This document shows, piece by piece, positions 55,101 to 64,000 of a DNA stretch of 64,000 bases (the stretch's first letter is position 1; every line of letters starts with the position of its first letter). The DNA is taken from contig BRXU01000003.1 in NCBI GenBank assembly GCA_030267565.1, positions 4,873,001-4,937,000 of the forward strand, given 5' to 3'. The notes under the pieces were generated by a model. The model was not told the origin of the DNA. It ran no database searches and saw nothing but the letters and a program-made list of their open reading frames with translations. A program made the translations under genes and the position numbers. Source of the stretch: Pleodorina starrii (Eukaryota > Chlorophyta > Chlorophyceae > Chlamydomonadales > Volvocaceae).

Positions 55101-58065
55101 GGGGCTGGGCTGGGTGGGGCTGGATGGGCTTGACATTGCTTCTCGTCATGATTCTTTGGTGATCTCTGATCTGGTCGGTGTTACCGCCCCCGCACCCGCT
55201 GGCCCACCGACCCCTGGGTCCCGACACGCTCGCCCGTCCGCTGTTGCTCCCGGCCCGCTCCCGCAGGTGTACTACAGCACGCGGGACGAGAACACGGGCA
55301 AGTACAAGGCGCACAAGCTGAAGGGCGAGGAGGTGGCGGTGGTGGATCAGGTGGGGGGCAGGAGGGGGGGCGGAAGGGGGGGCACGTGCGCGTGTGTGTG
55401 CGCGACCATGATGCCGGGTGCTGGCAGGCAGCACGTTTTGCTGCCAGCTGGTCGAGGTAGGCGATCAGGCAGCACAGAGCACACCGACGGACTGACCCGT
55501 CCCGACCGTGTCCCGACTCGACCGCGCCCCCCCCCGTACCCGTTTCATTCTTGCAAATTCACTCTTCAAACCCCCCCGGACCGCACCCGCACCCGCACCC
55601 GCACCCGCAAAGGTGACGCTCATCGGTGTGAGCGCCAACAGCGGAAAGGGGGCGAGGGGCCGCGGCGGTGGCGGTGGCGCAGGCGGTGGCGGCGGCGAGA
55701 TGGCCGTGCGCGCCAACATCCGGCTGCTGTTCAACCGCAATCCGGTCATTGGAGACAAGTTCGCGTCGCGCCACGGACAGAAGGGTGTGCTGTCCATCCT
55801 GTGGCCTGATGTGGACATGCCCTTCTGCGCCGCCACGGGTGAGAACTTAGAGAGGGAGGGAGAGCGGAGTTGAAGGGGCGGGAGAGGGGAAGGAGGGGGA
55901 GGAGGCGGGAGGGAGAAGGGCGAGGGGCGAAGGGACAGGAGGGGGTAAAAACGAAAATACCGCAGCGGAGAAGGAGAAGGAGGAGGAGGGAGGAGGGAGG
56001 AGCGTGTGGTGCGCAGGAGTCAGCGTGCAGGGCGAAGTCGGAGGCGGTGGCGGCCACAGCAGCAGAGGCAGCCGGCCGGCAGGGGAAGGGCCAACAACGA
56101 AAAGGACAGCGACCCGCGGGCCGGTGACAGCAGTCAGGGAGAGAGGGGAGAGAGGGAAGGAGAAGCACCGAGCCAGGCCTCCGTTGCTTGGCCTCGACTG
56201 GCGTTTGTGGCTGATCACAATACCTGAACCGCATGTCACTGGGCGCTCGGCACCCACACCCTTCCGCGCCTTCCACATTCCCAACCCCGCTCACCCCACC
56301 CTACCCCGCCCCGCCCCGCCCTTCCCCCCTCCGCGCAGGCATCCGTCCCGACCTGATCATCAACCCGCACGCCTTCCCCTCCCGTATGACCATCGGTATG
56401 CTCGTGGAGAGCCTGGTGTCCAAGGGAGGGGCGCTGGCGGGGCAGTTCGTGGACGCGTCGCCCTTCCAGCGCTCGGACGGAGTGGAGAAGGGTGAGAGAG
56501 CAGATGACGGGGGGGTCCGGGGCTGGGGCTGGATGGTTGGATGATCGGCTGGGTGACACAACCAGCAGAGGCCGGCTTGGCCGACCGGACTGGGCTGCTG
56601 CTGCTGCTGCCGTATGAGGACGGTGCGCTGCGCCTGGGGGTGCGTTACGAAACCCCTTCTACCCATTCTTTTTCGCTGCTGCGCTGCGCTGCCTTCTTTG
56701 TTGTTGGTTGTTACTCGGAACCGTGCCCCTCCCGCCCTGTCGCCCGCTCTGTCCCGCCCTGCCCTGCCCTGTCGCCCGCCCCCCCCCCTCACTGAACCCT
56801 GCATGCTGCAACCAGTACCGGTATCGTACCCACGACGCATCGCGCTCTTAAGCCTCCCCCTCCATCCATTCCCCCTTCCCGCCCCTATCTCGCCTCGCCC
56901 CCCCTGCAGGCAACCCGGTGGAGCGGTGGGGTGAGTACCTGGAGCGGCAGGGCTTCTCGCGGTACGGCCAGGAGACCATGATCAGCGGCGTCACGGGTCA
57001 GGAGATGCCGTGCGACATCTACATAGGGCCCGTCTACTACCAGCGACTGCGCCACATGGTGTCGGACAAGTTCCAGGTGGGTAGGGGAGCTGGGGAGCGG
57101 AACACGGCCCCGGACCCGGCCCCAGGAGGGGAGGAGAGGGGGCTGCGGCAGGGAGGGAGGAGGCGGTCGGGGCGAGCGCGGACGCGCGGCTTTACTGTAA
57201 TGGGATGCCATCACCATTCTGACTGGTTGCCCGCGAACATACGTACCCTCTTCCTGCGTCTTCCTCGCCCGTCATGCTGTCATCCTCATCCCTCCCTCCC
57301 GTCCCCATTTCCCCACCTGACCTTCATACTCGGACCTGCCTGACCTACACACACCATACACACACATCCCCCTCCCGCCCTCCCCCCTTCGCCCCCGCAG
57401 GTCCGCTCCACGGGCCCCATCAACAACCTGACCCGCCAGCCCATCAAGGGCCGCAAATTCGGCGGCGGCATCCGCTTCGGCGAGATGGAGCGCGACTCGC
57501 TGCTCGCCCACGGCGCCGCCTACCTGCTTCACGACCGCCTGCACGCCTGCTCCGACTACCACGTGGCGGATGTGTGCACGTGTTGTGGGTCGCTGCTGGC
57601 GCCGCTCAGGAGGCCGGCGGCGAACGCGGACGTCACGTCGGTGGGTGGCCGGGTTGGAGGGGGAGGGGGGTGCTGGAGGGGCCGTGGGCGTGCAGCCTGT
57701 TGGAGGATGTAGGGGGTCATGCGGCCGCGTGGGGTACGGTACCGCATGAACTCGAATCGTGGCCAGTCTGCCGTCGCTTCTTCGCTCTCTCATCCCTTCC
57801 AACCCCCTTTTTTCCGTCCCCGCATTCCCCTGCACCCTTCCCATCCCTCTCCCCGCTTTGCATCGTTTTTCTCCCCCCCCGGCCCTGTCCTCTCCAGGGT
57901 CTGCTGCTGGGCGGCGGCAACAACTCGGGCGGCAAGACGGTGTGCCCGCAGTGCGCCCCCGACAGCTCCGCCACTATTGAGCGGGTGGCGATGCCGTACG
58001 TTTTCCGCTACCTGGCAACCGAGCTGGCGGCCATGAACATCAAGGTCGAGCTTGAGATCAAGTAA
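46194..58065 (+). CDS. RPA2: DNA-directed RNA polymerase I second-largest subunit (RPA135/POLR1B)
   Basis: Forms the rRNA-synthesising Pol I core with RPA1. Twenty-three exons, all phases consistent, 1,275 aa: 46194-46424, 46701-46832, 48364-48443, 48687-48926, 49149-49284, 49492-49626, 50012-50252, 50548-50654, 50922-51050, 51197-51445, 51811-51981, 52226-52321, 52762-52954, 53283-53446, 53795-53888, 54441-54595, 54837-55073, 55267-55350, 55613-55838, 56339-56491, 56910-57076, 57401-57640, 57898-58065. Beta-subunit blocks: [70 protein letters not shown] (801-813), [46 protein letters not shown]-terminal zinc site uses C1199, C1202, C1236 and C1239. Pol I is favoured over Pol II/III by the N-terminal region ([12 protein letters not shown]) and the widely spaced C-terminal zinc cysteines. 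A Gly-rich insert follows [12 protein letters not shown] in exon 19. Confidence 0.96.
46980..47056 (+). repeat. GCGAAGCGAAGTG short tandem repeat in RPA2 intron 2
   Basis: Imperfect GCGAAG/GGAGCGAAG units in the unusually long (1.5 kb) intron 2. No coding potential. Confidence 0.7.
47441..47462 (+). repeat. TACCGCAGCGAAGG intronic element (one of several in RPA2)
   Basis: Core AGATACCGCAGCGAAGGAAC in intron 2. Related copies in RPA2 introns: about 46874-46890, 49646-49678, 53637-53657 and 55941-55975 in the same orientation, and 52631-52650 inverted. The 49646 and 55941 copies extend to GGGGGTAAAAA before and GAGAAGGAG after the core. Confidence 0.7.
50867..50888 (+). repeat. Short dispersed intronic element, copy 2 (RPA2 intron 8)
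   Basis: GCAAACTCACTCTTCAAAACCC, matching the QS intron 8 element with one substitution; it lies about 35 bp before the exon 9 acceptor. Confidence 0.65.
53514..53537 (-). repeat. Short dispersed intronic element, inverted copy (RPA2 intron 14)
   Basis: Read on the minus strand it gives CCTTGCAAAACTCACTCTTC plus the upstream GGGCTTCTTGTTT flank also seen in the QS copy at 26640-26679. Confidence 0.65.
55551..55577 (+). repeat. Short dispersed intronic element, copy 3 (RPA2 intron 18)
   Basis: TTGCAAATTCACTCTTCAAA followed by CCCCCCC, near-identical to 26653-26679; it lies about 35 bp before the exon 19 acceptor. Confidence 0.75.
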
Positions 58066-59759
58066 CCGATTAACGGCCGTAACGGTCTCAAAACAAATCT
58101 TGACGTCTTGATCGTCTAAACGGCGATGTCATGGGAGATGTAGGGGGGCGGTGTGGCGATGTAGCGGTGTGGCGATGTAGCGGGCCGGTGGCTGCGGGAG
58201 CAGCCGGGCGGTGGGTCGGTTCCAGGGGGGTGGGGGTTGCTGCTAACCTCGGCGGCGGCGGCGGTTGCTGCCTGCGGCAATGCTGTTGCTGGGGGCCGGC
58301 CTGAGCCGCGGGGCAACTGCGGCGCATTGTTAGGGCGAGGGCCGGTTCAGTGAGGTGGGGGGGCGTCACGCCTCAGGGACCAGGCCGGCGTGAGACCGCC
58401 AGGGCCAGGGCAGGGAGGGGGGAACCGGAGCGAAGTAAAACCATGTTGGAGGGTGGTGAGGGGTGTGGGGGCGCTAGTGGTCCGCCGTTTGGGGTATTGT
58501 ATCTCCAGAGGTCGTGGTGTGCGCTCCCGATGTCTTCGTTCGCGTTGTGTTTGGGGCTGGAAGGCCGTTCGGTGTGCGGCCAAGAGGCGAGCTGGGGCGC
58601 GGGGATGGGAGCGGGCGCGGGGGCCGGATAGCGGGCTCTGAGCAAGGGCTACAGCCGATATGTGAGGAAAAGGAAAGGAAAGGCTGTTTGGGCATGGGGG
58701 GGGTGACACGGTCAGCGTCCTGGGCGCTGCCACGTGTGCTCACAAGGGTTCAGGGGTGGTAGACCGGGCAAGGCGGGTAGACAGCCCGAGGGGCAGATGA
58801 CGGCGCGGGCGTTAGGGGGTCAGGTTTTGCGGATTTTCCGTCTCTTGTTATTGTTAGCTGCGATTTAGATGCCAGTGTACCGCTTACTACGTCTGCTGTG
58901 CTGCTATAGGCTTTGTGCGGTAAAGTGCGGTAAGGTACTGTGCGGTAAGCGGTACTTCAACTGCTTAATACTCTTCTTCCGTCTCTTCCCAGTTTGCGGC
59001 GCAAAATGCGGTTTGGACTTTTGGGCACGGTTGGGTTTCTTGCCGGTGGGTCTCCGACTTTGTGCAATCGACCGGCGGGAGGTGGGCGGAAGCCGCCGAC
59101 AGCCGGTGGCTTGTGTGTACCGTGAATTGTGGTGGCGAGCGCGGGCGTTGTCTCCAGGCTCTGCGAGTCGTCACCGCTCATCGGCCGACAGCGGCGTGAG
59201 CGTCTGCGTGAGCTGCGGCGCAACCTTTGCCTGGGCGGCGGATGAAGAACATACGCGGCACTGGCAGTGGGGTTATTGCCGTCTAGGTGGCGGCTCGGCT
59301 GCATGAGCGGTACGGCGCCGACGACTGACCCTGGGTTATAAACCAGGATTGTTCCGACGTCGAATGTGCACACAAGGCGCGGCTTGATCGCCGTGACGAC
59401 TCAAATCGATCGGGTCACAGCCACAGCCATAACCAAGCGGCGTGCATACGTCCACGTGAGATACCGCGCAGCAAACAAAGGGAAGCACATACCGCTACGT
59501 GCTTATGAGGCGAGGTCGCGGGACATGGTCCCGCACCGGTCTTGACACGGCCGAGGCAGATACGCGAATACATGATGTCGGCCCCCATCACCAGTATTGA
59601 GGACGGCATGTTTATGGGTCACGGCGGGCGGTGCTCACGCTCATCACCGGAACCACGTTGCCGACCACGTTGCCGCATGCAGTGCACTGTGCGGCCCCTC
59701 GGCAGGGCAGAGGCGGCGTGTGCACGCGCGCGTGCTGGACCTGCCACCCCTACCTCACG
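58066..59759. other. Convergent 3' region of RPA2 and BIN4-like gene
   Basis: No gene recognised. Holds the two 3' UTRs; no TGTAA was noticed for RPA2 within 1.5 kb. Contains short GCGATGTAGC and GGTGTGGCGATGTAGC repeats near 58150-58185 and GTGCGGTAAG-type repeats near 58917-58950. Confidence 0.55.
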
Positions 59760-62700
59760 TCACTTGCTGCCGCCCGCGGCCGCGCCCTTGGCCTTGCTCT
59801 TGGCTGCCAGCGCCGTGAGCGTGGTCTGCTTCTTGGCCACCGGGGCGGCTCCCGACCCGACCTTCTTAGCCACGCCCCCGGCCTTGACACCCAGCCCCTG
59901 ACTCGCCGCCGTCTTCTTCGCCTTGTCGGCTCCGCCTGCAGCCTTGGCGTCCGTCACCTTCTTGGGCTCCGCCTTCTTTTTGGGCTCCGCTTTCTTTTTG
60001 GGCTCCGCCTTGGGCTTGCTGCTCTTCTTCTCCGCTGCACCCGCCGCCGCCTTCTTCTTGCCCGCTGCGCCGCCGCCGGCCTTCTCGCCGGCCTTGGCCT
60101 TCTTCTCCGCCCCACCATCGGCCTTCTTACGCGGCCCGCCGGCCTTGGCGCCCTTGCCGGCCTTGCCGGCCGGCGCGGCCGCGTCGTCGCCACCACCCCC
60201 TGCAAGAAGCGGCCAATAGGCCCGCCCGCGGGTCAAACATAGCTGTCACGCTGCCCGTCATGGCTGTGGCCATGGCTGAAAATACTGACGCCCAGTCAAC
60301 GACCCACAACGGACCGCTTAGCGGCCGCACACGTGCAGCACTTGCGCATGTTATGCCCAGGTGCCGCATGCGCATGACACTGCCTGGCTGCCCGCCCTCA
60401 CGTCGGCCGCCTGCTACTCAGAATCGAAAGGCCCACAGAGGCCCACAGCCCACGCACTGACGAACACTTCACGTGGCGAACCCCGCTCTCCTTTTCCTGA
60501 GGGATTATCCTCTCTGACTGTCATACCGTGCAGCCAACCGCGGCCATGCGCTCACCCATTTGGTAGTTTTCGTCGTCGCCGTCCAGCAGATACGCGAGCC
60601 CCGCGTCGCCGTCGTCCGCATCGGCGCCGTACTGGTCAACCGCCTCCCTTAACCGAACAAAATCGTTGAAGAGCGACTCCACCTGTAGGCGCACAGACGG
60701 ACGGACGGATCGACGAACAAAAAGGCGTGGGACCGGTGGCAAGATGGCACGCTGCACCAACAGCCTTTCAGCACACCGCCTTGCCACACACAGCCGCTGC
60801 TCACTGCCGCTCCGCCCCATCTCTCATACCGCGTATCGCACCCACCGCGCCATGTGGCACATCGTACGTGGCCGCAAGCTCAAGACTACGCACCCGCCAC
60901 GCCCCTCCGACGGTTCCCTGGCGCTCGCGTCCGTTAGCCAGAGCAGCATACCTCGCTCCCATTTCCAGGACCCCAGCCAGACGTGGCCCACGTGGCCTCC
61001 GGTGACTCCAAGACAGCGCCCTCGCCTCGCGGCCCCGGTGACTCCCTGTAAACCAGATCCCCTCTCACGGCAAAACCCACCAAGGCGTTCGGCCTCACTC
61101 CACACTCCACCGGCCTCACCTTGGCCTCCGTGGGCCCGATATTGAGCACCATCGCAGTGGCCGCCAGCGGCAGCACCCAGGCGTTATAGACCACCCCCTT
61201 GAGATCCACCTGCAGCTGCAGACCGCCGCCGTCAGATCCGCCTGAGGGGACAGGGAACCGGATCCCGAACAGCAGAAGTCGGAGGGCTGTGCGTTGGCAA
61301 GGAAGGGCGACGAGGAGGTCCCGGACGAATGGGGGGGTACAGGACCAAGCCGGAGGACCGGGCCGGGAGTGTTGAGGATGCAGGGCAGGACTCCCAAGCG
61401 GCTGCCTGTTCGGATGACAGGGAAGGACACTTGAAGACATCCAGCCGCGCGCCACCTGCGTCGGCACCCGCGTGGCCGCGCGCAGTGGGGCCGCACCGGA
61501 AGCGCAGTTTCAGCCGCGTTGTGGCGGAGCGCGCACACGGCGGAAGAGGCTCCGCAACACTGCGGCCGTCGCCACACTGCGGGGGCGGGCGCCTTGCAGC
61601 GGATGAAAATGCTGTTGGTCACGATGTACCAGCGGGAGCTGCGGTCGCATCATCCGCGATCCGAGGGGTCCAGGGTGGTAAACCAACCAACCAGAGGCAA
61701 GAACCCCTACGCTGTTCGAGAATGACTGCTGCCGCGATCGTGGCATCCGCATCCACACCCATAGCCCAGGCCACTGGGCCCGTCCGTCATCCGTCCGCAT
61801 CCACGACCCGTTGAGCTCCGCAACCGCACCTGCGGCCGCTGCGGCGGAGGCGCCTTTGGAGCCGGTGCCGGCTCCCACCACCACGATGCGCCCCACCGCC
61901 CCCGAATCGCCGCTGAGGTCCGCCGCGCCGTGACAGTGCTGTCCGTCACCACCCGCGGCCGGGAGCTCTAGCAACACCTGCAATGCAGAAGGACGGCGCA
62001 GAATTGCCCTGCGTCTGCCTCCTTCTGCTCCTCATTATCCCACCGCCCATGGCGGATTGGCCCCAGTTTCTTTACAGAGTGGTTGGCGCAATAGCAACAC
62101 TCTGCTCCCCGCAGCACAGGCTGGTTTGGCCGTAAAGGGCATACTCCAGAGCTTGCCTTGTTGCGGTTAAGCTTCTCCGGGAGCATGATCGGTAGCTTGC
62201 CGGCTTCCACCACGCCTAGATGCGCGGCGATGGATGGACCGCCAGCCAGGCTCGCTTGCTGCGGTTTCCGTTGCCCAGGCTTTAGGTTTGATGGCGGCGC
62301 GGGCTGCTGCGAGAGATCCATAGGTGTCGGCGCTGGGCCACCCTTTGGCGGGTCGGTCGCGGCCGCCCTGGGGCCCGGCTCAGGGGTCCCGGCCGGCCGC
62401 GCAATAGCATCGTGCGCTGGTTGTTGAGGCTGCTGCTGTTGCTGCCCTAGAAGCTGGGATGCCGCCGGTGCGTCGGTTTGGGTTGGCTGTGTTTCTGCTT
62501 GGGGTTGGGATGGCCCAGGTCCTTCAGAGGCCTTGGCGCCTGCACAAGACAGGCCGCTTGGTTGATGCGGGATATACGACAACTGGACGCTATGGGAGTT
62601 ACCTGTTGTGGCGTCTTGCCCAGCGCCTGGGGCGGTCTTGCGCCTTATAAGGGGCAGGTCGTCGTCATCGCTGCTGCTGCTGGCCAAGAAGATCTTGCTG

Positions 62701-62860
62701 GGTGTCTGGGAATGTACCCGCGCAAGGGCTGGGTTGCTCACCACCGACCTCCTGGGCCGTAGACCACGCTGTGGCCAACCTTGCTATACCTGAAAAACTT
62801 CTGGCTTACCTCTTTGTGTTGTCTGAGCCATTCGGGAGTGTCGCCGCTGCTCTCCGACAT
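59760..62860 (-). CDS. BIN4: BIN4-like DNA-binding component of topoisomerase VI complex
   Basis: In Arabidopsis BIN4/MID works with topoisomerase VI (RHL1, HYP6, RHL2) in endoreduplication and DNA-damage control. Minus-strand exons: 62810-62860, 62157-62705, 61830-61977, 61120-61241, 60556-60682, 59760-60199, in consistent phase, giving 478 aa. N terminus MSESSGDTPEWLRQHKE resembles plant BIN4 (SPDWLR). An acidic SSSSDDDDLPLI patch and a Pro/Gln-rich linker follow. The conserved core is LPIMLPEKLNRNKVLLEL, LSGDSGAVGRIVVV (221-234), LQVDLKGVVYNAWVLPL, VLNIGPTEAKVESLFNDFV. The last 145 residues are Lys/Ala/Pro-rich with AEPKKK repeats, like a histone H1 tail, suited to DNA binding. The exon 2 donor is AAG|GCAAGC, so this intron is GC-AG. 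The family call rests on remembered similarity of the core. Confidence 0.85.
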
Positions 62861-64000
62861 GGCTATCACGCAAGCACGTTCTATTTCCCCTCATAAGTGG
62901 GCCATCATGCCGCTACTGAAATCTCAAAAGCAGGAAAGGTGGACGGGGCTTCAAGTTTTGTTCGGAGCGGAGACGTGTTTGCTGTTCGATTTTGCCGCCA
63001 GCTGTGAGGTTGCTGAGCTGCGACGTGCAATATCAAATTGCAAATAAAATTTACTTTGCGGAATATAATAATTTTGTTCAGGATTAAGCGTTCTCGTCGC
63101 TTCGTTTTCAAATTTTCCCTGGCTCTGGAGCTGGGCAAGGTTTCTTGTAGTGGCACGCCGATAGCGGAATATAGTGAGTAAATCATTGGTGTACATGCCA
63201 TGCCGTAGTTGCAGGCGCAAGGTGCTATTGTATCAGTCAAGCCCTTCGGAGCCCATCGCCTATACCCGTGTACGGTATCGAACAATCCCTTCGGAGCCCA
63301 TCGCGTACACGGTACACCCGCGCAACGGATCCCTCGCCGCCAACTGTCATCAACGCAAGCGGATTACTCTTCTCGACCTTTGGAATGTAGTTTTTGTCGT
63401 TGCCCTCGCATGGTACGCCCGCGCTTTCGTGAGTGCTGTACAGCGTATCACGGCGTACCCCCGGCAGCCTGTTAGGGAGGCGCCAGGGCAGGGCACCGGC
63501 ACCCCATTCTGAGCGGCTCCACCTGTGGCAGCGTCAGGCGTGGCATGCATCGGTGGTCCTTAGGGTCCGGAGTCAGACGGTTCATTCATAAGCGGCACCC
63601 GATGGAAAGCAGCCGCTGTGGGTGGCCTTGCGCCTCATTTGGGCACCCCGTGATTCACATGCTCCCATCGCACCATGCCTTGTCTCACATAGCAGCCAGG
63701 GCCCACTAACCCTGGCATGAATGATCATGGGACGACCCGCCTAATGTACATTTGTGACGATGTTGTATATGCGACCGGGTTTACCGTATGCAATCTTTTG
63801 ACGTCAGGTGCTGCTGACCGACAATGGCGTTGTACGCCGAGTCTAGAGCCGCTCTGGTTTCTTGCCCGCCCAAGGTTTGGAAGTCGGCCAAGGGGCACAC
63901 TGGCGAAAGCTCACTTCGAATACATCAACCACGCCAGCGCATAGTAGCAAGGTACATTCTGCACTTCACTCCTTTTAGGACTGCGTTTCACGGCACGGAG
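62861..64000. other. Upstream region of BIN4-like gene, right window edge
   Basis: No gene recognised. AT-rich part at about 62990-63110. CCCTTCGGAGCCCATCGC occurs twice, at 63242-63259 and 63287-63304. A possible exon start after TCAG at about 63806 reads VLLTDNGVVRRV before a stop, which is too little to call. Confidence 0.5.

Noticed and set aside
63806..63841. VLLTDNG peptide resembling a retroelement integrase motif
   Set aside because: Stops after a dozen residues and has no reverse transcriptase, RNase H or LTR nearby; more likely chance or one small exon of an unseen gene.

Overview
The window looks like nuclear DNA of a volvocine-type green alga (Chlamydomonas/Gonium/Volvox group). 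It is GC-rich. Genes are split into many exons by short GT-AG introns with C/T-rich 3' ends. Proteins carry Ala, Gly, Gln and Pro runs, TGTAA polyadenylation-type signals occur, and the gene content includes an algal [FeFe]-hydrogenase and a plant-type SufE-NadA fusion. The species cannot be fixed from sequence reading alone.

Layout: a Tudor-like nuclear protein cut by the left edge (1-2571 +); a DDX11/CHL1 Fe-S DNA helicase (4974-12006 +); [FeFe]-hydrogenase HYDA (14156-19648 +) with an antisense tRNA-His(GUG) in its fourth intron; molybdopterin synthase large subunit CNX6 (21035-21746 +); chloroplast-type quinolinate synthase with SufE domain (23087-30117 +, NIC7/QS type); a 3.1-kb gene-poor spacer with a diverged direct repeat; an NRAMP/MntH metal transporter (33251-36598 -); a selenocysteine lyase/cysteine desulfurase (37539-42104 -) carrying a 17-bp minisatellite in one intron; a short divergent promoter; a mitochondrial PREY/Trm112-like protein (42305-43203 +); SDE2 (44203-45721 -); the second-largest RNA polymerase I subunit RPA2 (46194-58065 +, 23 exons); and a BIN4-like topoisomerase VI accessory protein (59760-62860 -). 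The right 1.1 kb is upstream sequence without a recognisable gene.

Most gene models were built by joining exons at consensus splice sites with phase checked at each junction. HYDA, CNX6, QS, NRAMP, SCLY, PREY, SDE2, RPA2 and BIN4 close without a frame conflict. The DDX11 model has one unresolved stretch (about 5400-5760) and one uncertain donor near 6785.

Six of the eleven genes concern Fe-S clusters, sulfur/selenium, molybdenum cofactor or metal uptake (DDX11, HYDA, CNX6, QS, NRAMP, SCLY). DDX11, SDE2 and BIN4 concern genome maintenance. Nothing indicates operons, and co-regulation is untested. No new enzyme system was recognised. The unusual signals are non-coding: a dispersed GACCC-NN-GGGTC quasi-palindrome, several short intronic repeat families, an array of branch-point-like motifs beside a splice acceptor, the binary-variant minisatellite, and the tRNA nested in the hydrogenase gene.
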